From: Actinobacteria bacterium HGW-Actinobacteria-2
GTDB lineage: Bacteria; Actinomycetota; Actinomycetes; Propionibacteriales; Propionibacteriaceae
Direction: 5' to 3'
DNA: 64,000 bases
NCBI GenBank assembly: GCA_002841335.1
Contig: PHEY01000002.1
Location: 310,001 to 374,000 of the forward strand
Below are positions 38,275-47,846 of the stretch, one piece after another. Under the pieces are notes generated by a model. The model saw nothing but the letters and a program-made list of their open reading frames with translations. It ran no database searches and was not told where the DNA came from. How positions within the stretch are numbered: position 1 is the stretch's first letter; the number at the start of each line of letters is the position of its first letter. Both the position numbers and the translations under genes were made by a program.

Positions 38275-39702
38275 TCAGTTCACTGGGCTGGATCCCGCAG
38301 TAACGGTGGCATGCATGGTCACCTTCTTGGCCGTGATCCACCAGATCGTGACCTGCTGTCCGGGCTCGATCGCACGGATCACATTGGCCACATTCATCTG
38401 ATCGGTGATCGTGGTGTCGCCGATCCGAGTCAGCCGACTTCCCGGGGTGATACCCGCCTTCTCGGCCGGCCCACCGGCAACCACCGACTCCACCGTGGCG
38501 CCACCGACGCCGGTGTAGCTGGCATCAGCCACCCGCACCCCGAGGTAACCGGCCGGGCCCACCCGGACGGTGCCGGCGTCCTGGCCGGTCTCGATCTGAT
38601 CGACGATGGCCACCGCGGTGGCGATCGGAATGGCGTAGCTGGCGTGCTCCTTGGTGGAACCCGCGGTGGTCATGCCCAACACCTCGTTCTCGGCGTCGAA
38701 CATCGGCCCGCCCGAATCGCCGGGAACGGCCCCGGCGTTGGTGGCGACCAGGCCGTTGAGGTCCTCGGAGTTACCCCAAGGCGAATCCGAACTCACCGTC
38801 AGCGGCTGATCGGTGCCGGTGACTGTGCCCGGTGCCTTCACCAGTTTCATTCCGCCGTTGGCGTTGCCGACAGCGGCGACAGCGTCCCCGACGGCGACCG
38901 CGTCGTCGTCCAAGGTCACCGTGGCCAGTCCGGAGGCGTTCTTGAGCTGGAGCAGGGCGACGTCCCTGGTCTGGTCGAAGCCCAGCACGGTCGCCGAATA
39001 CGTGTCGCCACTAGCGGCGATAGTGGCAGCCACCTTCGTGGTGCCGGCGACGACGTGGTAGTTGGTGAGCACCTTGCCGTCAGGTGTGAGCACCATGCCG
39101 GTACCGAAGGCGGTGCCGCCAGCGGTCTCGGCTTCGATCAGCACGACGCCGCGAGACTGCTCGGCAGTGACCCCCTTGGAGGTCGTGGTGGGCCTGGTCG
39201 GCGACGCCTGTGGCACCGTCGGTGCGGTACGGCTCGGCTCCGGCGCGGCGCCCAGCCAGCCACCGGCGAAGGTGTAGCCGGCCACTCCCAGCGCGAAGGC
39301 CAGCACCGCGGCGACCATCACCAACCCCCAGCGGCCGTTCTTCTTCGGCGGCTCGACCGGCGCGGTCACCGGCGGGTAGGACGTCCAGCTGCTGTTGGGC
39401 GGCGGGTAGGCGCCGTAGGGCTGGCCCGGCGCCGGATAGGTCGGCGGATACGACGGCGGCGGCGGGAACCAGCCGGTCGGCGCGCCGGTGTTGGCGGCGG
39501 CGCCACCCCCGGCACTCAACGACGGGTAGACCGGCGCCGAGTACGGCTGGATCGGCGGCAGCGGCAGGGTGGGATCGGCTCCGAGAGCCGGATCGGTGGC
39601 CGCAGGCTGCGGCTCGGTGGGCTGGTGGATCCAGATGGGTTCCGCCGACGGTTGGGTGTTGCCGGGATCACCCGCACCCGCGGGGGTGTTTTCCTCGGCC
39701 AT
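38275..39702 (-). CDS. Membrane-anchored HtrA/DegP-like serine protease with PDZ domain
   Basis: A 475-residue protease. A Pro/Tyr-rich cytoplasmic N-terminus of about 120 residues precedes a single TM (about 125-147), placing the protease outside the membrane. Catalytic triad: His216 (TNYHVV), Asp247 (TRDVALLQL) and Ser330 (PGDSGGP). A PDZ domain occupies about 385-470 (GYLGVRVAD...GITPGSRLTRIGD). ATG at 39702 has AAGGAG six bases upstream. It should process or degrade misfolded envelope proteins. A 369-bp region separates it from the upstream methyltransferase. Confidence 0.9.
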   Translation of the reverse strand: MAEENTPAGAGDPGNTQPSAEPIWIHQPTEPQPAATDPALGADPTLPLPPIQPYSAPVYPSLSAGGGAAANTGAPTGWFPPPPSYPPTYPAPGQPYGAYPPPNSSWTSYPPVTAPVEPPKKNGRWGLVMVAAVLAFALGVAGYTFAGGWLGAAPEPSRTAPTVPQASPTRPTTTSKGVTAEQSRGVVLIEAETAGGTAFGTGMVLTPDGKVLTNYHVVAGTTKVAATIAASGDTYSATVLGFDQTRDVALLQLKNASGLATVTLDDDAVAVGDAVAAVGNANGGMKLVKAPGTVTGTDQPLTVSSDSPWGNSEDLNGLVATNAGAVPGDSGGPMFDAENEVLGMTTAGSTKEHASYAIPIATAVAIVDQIETGQDAGTVRVGPAGYLGVRVADASYTGVGGATVESVVAGGPAEKAGITPGSRLTRIGDTTITDQMNVANVIRAIEPGQQVTIWWITAKKVTMHATVTAGSSPVN

Positions 39703-40071
39703 GTCTTGCTCCTTCATCACGCCTTCAGTGAAGGTCGCGAATCCATGCTCCTGCTGTCGGCAACCTGTGAACTCTGTGAGCACCACCGATTGGCGACACC
39801 CAGCCTACGCACCCATCAGTAACGCCCGGATCGCTGACAGTAATCCTCCTCCTGCGGCAGCGCTCCAACCGTCCTACCGCCCCCTCGCGCCCGCCCCCTC
39901 CACATCGGGGGCTCGCCTTCAGGGGGGCCCTCAACCACCAACCCGGGCGCTCGACGACCGGCGCGAGCGCGGGACGACGCCGGCGAGCCACCCCGTCCAC
40001 ACCCACAGCTCGCCTACAAGGGGCCCTCAGCCACCGACGCGAGTGATGGACGACGAGGACGAGGGCGGGGA
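39703..40071. other. Intergenic region with an imperfect 97-bp direct duplication
   Basis: No gene is supported. It should carry the protease promoter near 39720-39800. From about 39895, a 97-bp segment is followed by a diverged second copy (from about 39992) that runs into the 3' end of the methyltransferase gene. Shared blocks include CTCGCCT, GGGGCCCTCA, CCACC and GACGACG. Confidence 0.45.
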
Positions 40072-41553
40072 TCACGCGGGCAGCAGGTAGCCCTCGGCGA
40101 TCAGGCGGCGCACCTGCGGCAGCAGTTCGTCGCGCAGCGCGTCCGGGTCGACCTCGAGAATGGCGGCCACGGCGTCCAGCAAGGTGCCCAGCGCCAGGTC
40201 GCCGTCGCAGGCTCCGGCCACCGCGGCCAGCGCCGTTCCCGGTTCCACCGCACGTCCGAAGCCGTACTGCTGACGGAAGACCAGATGCTGCGGGTCGGCC
40301 GCGCCGGGACGTCCGAGGGTCTCCTGGAGGACGCCGTCGTGAAGACGCCAGAAGCCGGCCAACAGCTCGTCCTCGGGCAAACGGGCGGGCTCGATGGCGT
40401 CGAAGAAGTCGGCGAACGCCGCGGCCACCGGCTGGTGAACCGCGTGCGGCCATTCCTCGAAGCGCCGCTCGGGCACGGCCCGTCCGGACTTGCGGACGGC
40501 CAGCCAGCCCATGCCGACCGACTCGATTCCCAGACCCGCGAAGTAGTCCAGCCATTCGGCATAGCGGCGCTGATAGTCGTCCGACCCGGACAGACCAGCA
40601 TCGGTCAGCCACAGTTCGACGTACTCGAAGGGGTCGAGCACCTCACGCTGCAACACCAGCGCGTCGCACCCGTCCGGAATCCACTCGGCCAAGCGTTCGC
40701 CCCACGCCCGCTCGGTGATCGCCCAGTTGCCCAGCACGATCAGCGTGCCGCCGGGGTTGAGCCGATCGGCGGCCTCGCTGACCACCCGCCGCATCAACCC
40801 GTCGCCGATCTCGACGCCCTCGCGATAGATCAGGCCAGAGCTGTCCGGCGGCGTCATCACATACGGCGGGTTGGTGACGATCAGATCGAAGGCGTCGTCG
40901 GCGACCGGTTCGTACAGCGAGCCGAGCCGCAGGTCGGCGTCCACCCCGGCCAGACCGAGAGTGATTCGGGCCAGTTGGAGGGCGCGGGGATTCAGGTCGG
41001 TGGCCACGATCCGGCGACAGTGGGCGGCCAGATGCAGAGCCTGAATGCCGCAGCCGGTGCCCAGGTCGAGGGCGCTGACCACGCCGTCACGCGGGATCAG
41101 CTGGGCCAGGGTCGTCGAAGCCGGCGATGCGCCCAGGACGAAGTCCGGACGCGGTCGGCCGACGCGTCCGTCCAGCGGGGTGGGGTCGGCGCAGATCCAG
41201 CCGGAGAAGGACTCATCGCCGTAGGGCTTGAGTTCGACCGCCGCGCGGTAGTCGTCGCCGTCGGTGACCAGCAGTTGGGCAGCGAGCAGCTCGTCGACAC
41301 CCGAATGCAGCGCCCGCACGCGCGTTTGGGCGACCGGCAGACCCAGCAGCCACAGCCGGGTCAAGTCAGCTTGCGCGTCGCTGCGTCCGGCCAGCGCCCG
41401 GACGACCGGCACACTGCTGTTGCGGACCAGACCGTTGAGTGCGGACTCCCCCAGTCGGCTGGTGAGGGCCTCCAAGGTGTAGGCACCGGCGAGCAGGTCG
41501 GCACGCAGGGCAACGATCGCCTCATCGGTCAGCGGCTGTAGTTCGGCGTTCAT
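40072..41553 (-). CDS. SAM-dependent methyltransferase with N-terminal extension (HemK/RlmG-like)
   Basis: A 493-residue protein. An N-terminal domain of about 130 residues (helical, with winged-helix-like segments) precedes a class I methyltransferase core: LDLGTGCGIQALHLA (SAM motif), ATDLNPRALQLA and the target motif TNPPYVM, typical of enzymes acting on planar amide or exocyclic amine groups (N5-glutamine or N6-adenine/N2-guanine). A C-terminal domain of about 150 residues is specific to actinobacterial homologues. The target is not known. ATG at 41553. Confidence 0.82.
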   Translation of the reverse strand: MNAELQPLTDEAIVALRADLLAGAYTLEALTSRLGESALNGLVRNSSVPVVRALAGRSDAQADLTRLWLLGLPVAQTRVRALHSGVDELLAAQLLVTDGDDYRAAVELKPYGDESFSGWICADPTPLDGRVGRPRPDFVLGASPASTTLAQLIPRDGVVSALDLGTGCGIQALHLAAHCRRIVATDLNPRALQLARITLGLAGVDADLRLGSLYEPVADDAFDLIVTNPPYVMTPPDSSGLIYREGVEIGDGLMRRVVSEAADRLNPGGTLIVLGNWAITERAWGERLAEWIPDGCDALVLQREVLDPFEYVELWLTDAGLSGSDDYQRRYAEWLDYFAGLGIESVGMGWLAVRKSGRAVPERRFEEWPHAVHQPVAAAFADFFDAIEPARLPEDELLAGFWRLHDGVLQETLGRPGAADPQHLVFRQQYGFGRAVEPGTALAAVAGACDGDLALGTLLDAVAAILEVDPDALRDELLPQVRRLIAEGYLLPA

Positions 41554-41786
41554 GCCCCCAGCCTGTCATGTCCGAAGCGACCCTCACGACCGCCTCCCGG
41601 GGCGCCCGTCCCTGGTTCGATCGGGTGCGGTCCGGGGGCGCGCTCCGGTGCCGGCGAGCCCGGCCAACAGCGGACGCCGCACAGACACCCACCCGACACC
41701 TTGTGGGCACGCGGGGGTAACCGCTTTCCGCTGTTGCTCGCCGTGGGCGTGGTGGAACACTTTTCTGGTCATCGAAGGGATAGTCC

Positions 41787-42908
41787 ATGCGCATCGTGGC
41801 TGTTGGGGCGTCGGGTAATGCCGGCACTGCGATCGCTCGTCTGCTCGCGCCGTCGCTCACTGCCGAGGACCAGTTGGTGCTCGCTGGGCGGGACGCCTCC
41901 CGGCTGGATCGCGTGCGCTCAGAGCTGACCACTTCGGCGGAGGTGACCACCAGCATTGTCGACATCACCGACATCGGTCGCTTCGCCGAAGTGGTCGCCG
42001 GTGCCGACCTGGTCATCACCACGGCCGGCCGTCCGGACCTGGTCGGAGCGCTGGGCCGGGTCGTCCTGGACGCCGGGGCCGACTGGTTCGACACGATGCT
42101 CTCCACGCCGACCAAACTGAGCGCCTTGCGAGCCCTGGAGCCGGACATCGCCGCGGCCGGACGCTGCTTCATCACCGATGGCGGCTTCCACCCCGGCATT
42201 CCGGCGGCGCTGGTGCGTTGGGCCGGAGATCAACTCGACGAACTGGTCGAAGCCGACGTGGTCGCCGGGCTGAAAGTCGATTGGATGGCCGACTCGGTGG
42301 CCGACTCGACGATCGAGGAGATGCTCGGGGAGTTCAGCGACTTCAAGATGGTCAGCTTCATTGATGGTGAGCACCGCGCCGTCCGCTGGACCGAATGCCC
42401 CACCGTCGAGTTCGACCAGCCGATCGGCCGGCAGGTGGTGGTGCCGATGCCGTTGGCCGAAATGGACGACCTGCCCAAGCGCTTTCCCAGTCTGCGCCGC
42501 TGTGGGTTCTACATCTCCGGCTTCGGCCCGAAGATGGATTACCTGATGCTGCCGCTGCTGATGGTGATGGCCAAGATTCCCTTGCTGCATCGCGCGACCG
42601 TCCGGTTGACCCGGTGGTCGATGGGCCATTTGGCAAGCACCCCGCCGCCGCACCTTCTTGAGGTGCGCACCGCCGCCCGCGGCACCCGCGCCGGACGGCC
42701 GGCGTTGGCGAACGCGAAGATCAGCGGCGCGGACAGCTACCTGCTGACCGCCGCACCGGCGGTGGCCTGCCTGCGCCGGGTCCTCGATGGCAGCATCCGC
42801 ACTCCCGGACTGCACCTGCAGGCCGACCTGGTCGACCCCGGTCCTTTCCTGCACGACCTGGCCGGGCTCGGCGTGAGCGTGGAGACCTCGCTGTCGCCGG
42901 TGCACTGA
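41787..42908 (+). CDS. Saccharopine dehydrogenase-like NAD(P)-binding protein
   Basis: A 373-residue protein. The Rossmann motif VAVGASGNAGTAIARL is followed by ADLVITTAGRP and CFITDGGFHPGIPAALVRWA, the pattern of saccharopine reductase-like enzymes. The middle region (LMLPLLMVMAKIPLL) is hydrophobic and may contact membrane or lipid, as in trans-acting enoyl reductases. Substrate unknown. ATG at 41787 has GAAGGGA upstream. Monocistronic; the following helicase is about 60 bases away on the same strand. Confidence 0.78.
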   Translation: MRIVAVGASGNAGTAIARLLAPSLTAEDQLVLAGRDASRLDRVRSELTTSAEVTTSIVDITDIGRFAEVVAGADLVITTAGRPDLVGALGRVVLDAGADWFDTMLSTPTKLSALRALEPDIAAAGRCFITDGGFHPGIPAALVRWAGDQLDELVEADVVAGLKVDWMADSVADSTIEEMLGEFSDFKMVSFIDGEHRAVRWTECPTVEFDQPIGRQVVVPMPLAEMDDLPKRFPSLRRCGFYISGFGPKMDYLMLPLLMVMAKIPLLHRATVRLTRWSMGHLASTPPPHLLEVRTAARGTRAGRPALANAKISGADSYLLTAAPAVACLRRVLDGSIRTPGLHLQADLVDPGPFLHDLAGLGVSVETSLSPVH

Positions 42909-42965
42909 TTCTCCGACGCTGGGCCGACCGCACACTTGTCGCTGCGGCATGGCAGGCTGATCGGC

Positions 42966-45209
42966 GTGGCACTTCCGGAATGGCTGGACGGTGATCAGCG
43001 GGTTCGCTACCGGCATCACCGTCCGTCGGTCGACGGCGTCACCGCACCGTTCCCCGACTGGGTGAGCGAGCCGGTCCGCGCGGGCTTGGCCCGGGTGGGG
43101 ATCACTCAGCCGTGGCAGCACCAAGTGCTCGCCGCCGAGGCGGCTTTCTCCGGGCGTCATGTCGCCTTGGCCACCGGCACCGCATCCGGCAAAAGCCTGG
43201 CGTACCTGCTGCCCGTGCTGGCGGCCGGGGTGGACGGCCAGGTCGGCGTCGAGGTCGATCGCGGCCCGCTCGGCCTGGATCGCGGGCACACCGCGCTCTA
43301 TCTGGCCCCCACCAAGGCGCTGGCCCACGACCAGTTGCGCGCCTGTCGGGCGCTGGGAATCGAGGGTTGGCGTCCGGTTGCCGTGGACGGAGACTCCGAC
43401 CAGGCCGAGCGCCGGTTCGTCCGCGACTTCGGCCAGTTCGTGCTGACCAACCCCGACCTGCTGCACCACTCGATCCTGCCGTCCCACCAGCGGTGGAGCC
43501 GGCTGCTGGGCACCTTGCGTTATGTCGTGATCGACGAAGCCCACCGCTATCGGGGCACGTTCGGTGCTCACGTGGCCAATGTGTTGCGCCGATTGCGGCG
43601 GCTGGCCCGTCACTACGGGGCCGACCCGATCTTCGTCAGTGCGTCGGCCACCGTCAGCGGGGCCGGGGAGTTGCTGGAACGACTGGCCGGAGTGAGCGAC
43701 GTACTGGAGGTGGCCACCGACACCTCGGCACGTGCCGGTCTGGACTTCGCCATCTGGCAGCCCGAGGGCGACCCGCATCATGAGGCCGCCGAGTTGATGG
43801 CTCGGTTGGTCGGCGAGGGGCGGCAGACGCTCACCTTCACCACCTCTCGCGTGCAGGCTGAGCTGGTCGCGGTCCGCAGCCAGCGCATCCTCGGCTCGTC
43901 GGCTTCGGTGCGTTCCTACCGGGGTGGTTACCTGGCCGAGGACCGCCGCGAGCTGGAAGCCGGGCTGCAGTCCGGCACCCTGCGCGGAGTGGCCTGCACC
44001 AATGCTCTCGAGCTCGGCGTGGACATATCCGGGGTCGACGCGGTGATCAGCTGCGGCTTCCCCGGGACGGTCGCGGCGCTGTGGCAGCAGGCCGGACGAG
44101 CCGGACGATCCGGCACCGACGCCGTCGCCGTCCTGGTGGCCCGGCCCGATCCCCTGGACGCCTACCTCAGCGAACACCCCGAACTGATCTTCAACGCCAC
44201 GGTGGAGCGGACGGTGCTGCACCCGGACAACCCCCGGGTGCAGGCATTGCATGTGGCTGCCGCAGCGCAGGAGTTGCCGGTCACCGAGGCTGATGGTCAG
44301 TGGTTCGGCAGCGAACTGGGTGCCGCACTCGAGCGGCTCACCGCCGCCGGCTACCTGCGTCGCCGGGCGAACGGCTGGTACTGGGCACGTCCGGACCGGG
44401 CCGTCGACTCGATCGATTTGCGCACCGCTGGTGGACACAGCGTCGAGGTGGTCGAGCAGACCACCGGTCGGGTGATCGGTCAGCTCGATCCCAGCGCGGC
44501 CGACCGCAGCGTCCATGTGGGCGCGATCTACCTGCATCAAGGTGACCAGTGGTTGGTGACCGACTACGCACCCGAGGAGCACACCGCTTTGGTGCGGCCC
44601 GCCCGCGAGGGCTATTTCACCCAGGCGACGGCCGAGTCCGACATCGCGATCCGCCAGGTATTGGCTTCGCGTCGGCTGGGACGGGCGGAGGTCAGCTTCG
44701 GCAACATCGAGCTGTCCGGCCAGGTGACCGGCTTCCTGCGCCGGGACGAGGCCACCGGCGCGGTCTGGGACTCCAGTCCGTTGGACCTGCCCCGCCACAG
44801 CCTGAACACCCAAGCGGTCTGGTACACCGTCGGGGCCAGCGCTCTGACCGGCTTCGACCCTCGCGATCTGCCCGGCGCGGCGCATGCCGCCGAGCACACC
44901 GCTATCGGGCTGTTGCCCGCGTTCGCCCCGTGTGATCGCTGGGACATCGGCGGACTGTCGACCACCTTGCATCCCGACACGGGTCAGTTGACCGTCTTCG
45001 TCCACGATGGCGCGGCCGGCGGGGCCGGCTTCGCCGACCGCGGCTACCAGGTGATCGAGACCTGGCTGAGGGCCACCTTGGACCGGTTGCGCAGTTGCCC
45101 GTGCGAGCAGGGCTGCCCGGCGTGCGTGGTCTCGCCCAAGTGCGGCAACGGCAATCACCCGCTGGACAAGGCCGCGGCCGCCCGCCTGCTGGAGCTCATC
45201 GTCGACTGA
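42966..45209 (+). CDS. DEAD/DEAH-box helicase with DUF1998 Cys cluster (MrfA/Lhr-like)
   Basis: A 747-residue superfamily 2 helicase. Walker A ATGTASGKS at about 69-77, DEAH box (VVIDEAHRYRG), SASAT motif III, and helicase-C motifs QQAGRAGRSGTDAV are present. The C-terminal DUF1998-like region carries CPCEQGCPACVVSPKCGNGN, a four-plus-cysteine metal site. Homologues (MrfA, Rv3649) are 3'-to-5' helicases used in repair of DNA crosslinks such as mitomycin C adducts. GTG at 42966 is preferred over an upstream TTG; neither has a clear ribosome site. Confidence 0.88.
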   Translation: MALPEWLDGDQRVRYRHHRPSVDGVTAPFPDWVSEPVRAGLARVGITQPWQHQVLAAEAAFSGRHVALATGTASGKSLAYLLPVLAAGVDGQVGVEVDRGPLGLDRGHTALYLAPTKALAHDQLRACRALGIEGWRPVAVDGDSDQAERRFVRDFGQFVLTNPDLLHHSILPSHQRWSRLLGTLRYVVIDEAHRYRGTFGAHVANVLRRLRRLARHYGADPIFVSASATVSGAGELLERLAGVSDVLEVATDTSARAGLDFAIWQPEGDPHHEAAELMARLVGEGRQTLTFTTSRVQAELVAVRSQRILGSSASVRSYRGGYLAEDRRELEAGLQSGTLRGVACTNALELGVDISGVDAVISCGFPGTVAALWQQAGRAGRSGTDAVAVLVARPDPLDAYLSEHPELIFNATVERTVLHPDNPRVQALHVAAAAQELPVTEADGQWFGSELGAALERLTAAGYLRRRANGWYWARPDRAVDSIDLRTAGGHSVEVVEQTTGRVIGQLDPSAADRSVHVGAIYLHQGDQWLVTDYAPEEHTALVRPAREGYFTQATAESDIAIRQVLASRRLGRAEVSFGNIELSGQVTGFLRRDEATGAVWDSSPLDLPRHSLNTQAVWYTVGASALTGFDPRDLPGAAHAAEHTAIGLLPAFAPCDRWDIGGLSTTLHPDTGQLTVFVHDGAAGGAGFADRGYQVIETWLRATLDRLRSCPCEQGCPACVVSPKCGNGNHPLDKAAAARLLELIVD

Positions 45210-45223
45210 GTGGTCCATCTCGA

Positions 45224-45607
45224 TCAGCTCGGCGCCAGATGCCCGGCCACCGCGGTGGCGCTCACCGTGATCGGCCAGCCGACCGGCCCGCTCAGGTGGC
45301 GCCGTACGGTCACCGCCACGGCGTAGTCGATCGCATCGCCGGCCACCGTGCAGCCGGTGACCTCCACCTGGTTGTCGGTCGCGATCGCTGCGGCGGCGGC
45401 GCAGGCATCACCACCATCGCGATAGGCCGCGGCGGCCGAGAGTGCGACCAGGTCAGCAGCACCGGACGTCGCGTGCTGAGCGGTGCTGTAGCCGCCCACC
45501 ATGACCCCCACCAGGGCGAGGGCCGCGAGCATCAGCACGACACCGATCACCAGCACGGTGCCGGCTCCGCGTTCGTCGCGCCGTGGTGGACGGGTGCCGG
45601 TGCTCAT
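45224..45607 (-). CDS. Rv3654c-like TadE/TadG-type pseudopilin-like secretory protein
   Basis: A 127-residue protein. An Arg-rich N-terminus (RPPRRDERGAGT) is followed by one hydrophobic helix (VLVIGVVLMLAALALVGVMV) and a small outer domain with two cysteines. The Glu-Arg-Gly-Ala start before the helix is the usual TadE/TadG pattern. ATG at 45607 overlaps the stop of the upstream TadE gene (ATGA). Last gene of the pilus cluster, 14 bases from the convergent helicase. Confidence 0.75.
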   Translation of the reverse strand: MSTGTRPPRRDERGAGTVLVIGVVLMLAALALVGVMVGGYSTAQHATSGAADLVALSAAAAYRDGGDACAAAAAIATDNQVEVTGCTVAGDAIDYAVAVTVRRHLSGPVGWPITVSATAVAGHLAPS

Positions 45608-45993
45608 GTCGGCTCCGCGATCACGCTGGCCTCCGCGTGGAGCGGAATGCTCGGCAACCACTCAGCCCAAGGCCGGGCCGCGAGATCGACCACGACCACG
45701 ACACGTCCGTCCTCGCGGCGGGTGGTCACCTCGGCTCCTCGGGGCCGCTGGGACAGGATCTTGGCCACCGCCGCGGCATCGCCGCGCGCCTCCTGTCGGG
45801 CCACTCCCGTCGCCAGGTCGTGGCAGGCACCCCACAGCATCACGACCGACAGCACCCAGGCGATCAGCACCAGCGCGGCGGCAGCGCCCACACTGGCCAG
45901 CGCTAGCTCGACGGTCACCATTCCGCTCGCCGACCGGCGAGTTGGCCGGTGGTCGACCGGGTGCCCCCGATCGACCACCACCAGGTTTCTCAC
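45604..45993 (-). CDS. TadE-family pilus assembly protein (Rv3655c-like)
   Basis: A 129-residue protein starting at a GTG (45993) that overlaps the stop of the DUF4244 pilin gene. The motif GMVTVELALASVG leads into one transmembrane helix, including the conserved Glu after the processing-like Gly. A basic outer segment follows. TadE/F/G pseudopilins assist Flp pilus assembly. Coupled at both ends. Confidence 0.8.
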   Translation of the reverse strand: MRNLVVVDRGHPVDHRPTRRSASGMVTVELALASVGAAAALVLIAWVLSVVMLWGACHDLATGVARQEARGDAAAVAKILSQRPRGAEVTTRREDGRVVVVVDLAARPWAEWLPSIPLHAEASVIAEPT

Positions 45994-46190
45994 GAGCCGG
46001 TCAGGATCGACTTGATGATGTTGAACAGCGCCTCGATCAACGCCTTGATCAGGTTCTGGAACCACGGCTGGTCGATGATGCTGATCCCCACGCCGATGGC
46101 GGTGGCCACGGCCACCGAACCCACCGCGTACTCGGCCGTGGTCATGCCCCGCTGATTGCGACGAATCTTCGCCAAGAGCCTGCTTGCCAT
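45990..46190 (-). CDS. DUF4244 Flp-type pilin (Rv3656c-like)
   Basis: A 66-residue protein. The N-terminal leader RRNQRGMTTAEYAVGS fits a prepilin site: cleavage after Gly15 leaves Met-Thr-Thr-Ala-Glu with Glu at mature position 5. A hydrophobic helix follows, then a second amphipathic segment (FQNLIKALIEALFNIIKSIL). It is likely the major pilin. GGAGAAG precedes the ATG at 46190. A 133-bp gap separates it from the tadC gene and probably carries an extra promoter, allowing more pilin than assembly proteins. Confidence 0.85.
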   Translation of the reverse strand: MASRLLAKIRRNQRGMTTAEYAVGSVAVATAIGVGISIIDQPWFQNLIKALIEALFNIIKSILTGS

Positions 46191-46306
46191 AACTTCTCCT
46201 CTCCGGATGCGCCCGCTGCGGACACACCTGCACCTTGGGCAAGACGCCGGTGATCAGGTCAGCGACTCGGCAGGTTGTGGATGGTCTCGGCCCTCAGCTC
46301 GAATGC

Positions 46307-46315
46307 TGTGGACAA
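46307..46315 (-). promoter_or_regulatory. DnaA-box-like sequence TTGTCCACA
   Basis: Exact match on the minus strand to the actinobacterial DnaA consensus, in the gap between tadC and the pilin gene. No cluster of boxes accompanies it. Confidence 0.35.
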
Positions 46316-46323
46316 CGGTGGAC

Positions 46324-47052
46324 TCAGCCGAAGAGGTTCGCGATGAAGCCGCCGATGACCGGCACCAGCCCCAGCAGGACGAACGCCGGCAGGAAACACA
46401 ACATCAGCGGCATCACCGAATGCACGCCCACGCGTCGGGCGCGCACCTCGACGGCAGCGGCCGCCACTCGCCGGGCCTCGGCACCCAACTCCGCGATCCG
46501 CTGGGTCAGCGCGACCCCGGTGGCCGCGCCGCGGCTCAACTCCCGCCCGAAAGCCACCAGTGGCGGGTGCACGGCCAACTCACCCCACACCCGCGCCTCA
46601 TCGATCCCCAGAGCGATCTTGGCCAGCGCCTCGTCCAGTTCCTCGGTGAGCGGGCAACGCAAAGAGGAGGTGACCGCTGCTGTCGCTGACGGCAGCGGCA
46701 GGCCTGCCTGCAGGCAGCTCACCAGCAGGTCGCAGACCTGCGGAAGATCCGCGGTGAAGCTCGCCCGGCGCCGTTCTTCGCCGGCGTCGAGGAGACGCCC
46801 CAACACGACGAAGCTGGCCACGGCAGCCCCCACACCTGCCAGGATCGCAATCCATCCCAGCCCAGCGGCAGCGAAGCTCACCGCCGCTCCGGTAGCCAAC
46901 GCCGATCCGATCCGGCGCCACCGCGCCGCCACTGCTACCTGACTCTCACTGGGTTCAGAGCGTGCTCGCAGACGCGCGGCCGGAGCCGGCCACCACGCCA
47001 GGATCGCCAACCCCGCCGATGCTGCCGAGACCAGCACCCACCCGGGGTTCAT
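46324..47052 (-). CDS. tadC: Type II/IV secretion system F-domain protein, TadC-like
   Basis: A 242-residue membrane protein with T2SSF features: an N-terminal TM pair, a cytoplasmic helical bundle (ADLPQVCDLLVSCLQAGLPLPSA) and C-terminal TMs (VMPLMLCFLPAFVLLGLVPVIGGF). ATG at 47052 overlaps the tadB stop (ATGA). Acts as inner-membrane platform with the TadB-like protein, driven by the TadA ATPase. Confidence 0.82.
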   Translation of the reverse strand: MNPGWVLVSAASAGLAILAWWPAPAARLRARSEPSESQVAVAARWRRIGSALATGAAVSFAAAGLGWIAILAGVGAAVASFVVLGRLLDAGEERRRASFTADLPQVCDLLVSCLQAGLPLPSATAAVTSSLRCPLTEELDEALAKIALGIDEARVWGELAVHPPLVAFGRELSRGAATGVALTQRIAELGAEARRVAAAAVEVRARRVGVHSVMPLMLCFLPAFVLLGLVPVIGGFIANLFG

Positions 47053-47846
47053 CCGGTCACCGTCGAGATCCGCTCGATCCACCAGACCCCGGCGCAGGCC
47101 AACCCCACCCCGGCGACCAGGCAGCCCTGCCCGATGACCGTGGCCAACAGGAAGTGCAGCGGATCGCCGCCGATCGCATACCCCAGCCCGATCCCGGCCA
47201 GCGGCAGGACGGCCAGCACGCGCCCGGACGCCCGCGGCGCGGACAGCTCCGCAGCCACCGTCCGGGCCACCTGCTGCTGAGCACTCAGCCGTTCGGTCAG
47301 GGCGTCGAGAGTGGCAGTCAGCGATGCGCCGGTGCGCTCGGCCACTTCCCAGGCCACTGCCAGATCGGCCAGCCCGCGGCCGCCGGGCCGATCACTGAGG
47401 CGGCGCAGGGCCGCCGGAATCGAGCCGCCGACCTGCTGGGCCGAGACCGCCTCGGCCAGAATCGGCGCATCGGTGGCGGCCAGGCGCACGGCCAACGCCG
47501 GCACGTGCCCCACCCGCAGTAGTCCGGCCAGCAGACGGCAGGCGTCCACCACTTCGCTGGCGCGGCGGTCGACCTCACGCTGACGGCGGTGGTTGCGCCA
47601 CAACCCCGCAGCCGTGGCTGCCACCAGGCCCACCGACACTCCCGCCGCCAGCCCAGCCGCACCCCAACCGAACCAGCCCCCCACGGCCAGCAGCGGTGGC
47701 GCCAACCACTCCGGTCGCCACCGGCGCCATTTCGACCGCGGGGAGGCCTCGGGTAGCGGACGCAGCCGCGCCAGCCGGGCGCGCGCGGACGGCGCGCTGC
47801 CCACGATCATCGCGGCCATCAGCAGCAGAGCCACCAACCAGCTCAT
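47049..47846 (-). CDS. tadB: Type II/IV secretion system F-domain protein, TadB-like
   Basis: A 265-residue protein with an N-terminal TM, a pair of hydrophobic segments near 50-85, a helical T2SSF domain (VVDACRLLAGLLRVGHVPALA; VAWEVAERTGASLTATLDAL) and C-terminal TMs. ATG at 47846 overlaps the tadA stop. Partner of the TadC-like protein. Confidence 0.8.
   Translation of the reverse strand: MSWLVALLLMAAMIVGSAPSARARLARLRPLPEASPRSKWRRWRPEWLAPPLLAVGGWFGWGAAGLAAGVSVGLVAATAAGLWRNHRRQREVDRRASEVVDACRLLAGLLRVGHVPALAVRLAATDAPILAEAVSAQQVGGSIPAALRRLSDRPGGRGLADLAVAWEVAERTGASLTATLDALTERLSAQQQVARTVAAELSAPRASGRVLAVLPLAGIGLGYAIGGDPLHFLLATVIGQGCLVAGVGLACAGVWWIERISTVTG

Noticed and set aside
41554-41786. Possible tRNA-like T-arm (GGTTCGATCGGG) before the saccharopine dehydrogenase-like gene
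   Set aside because: No acceptor stem, D-arm or anticodon arm can be formed around it.
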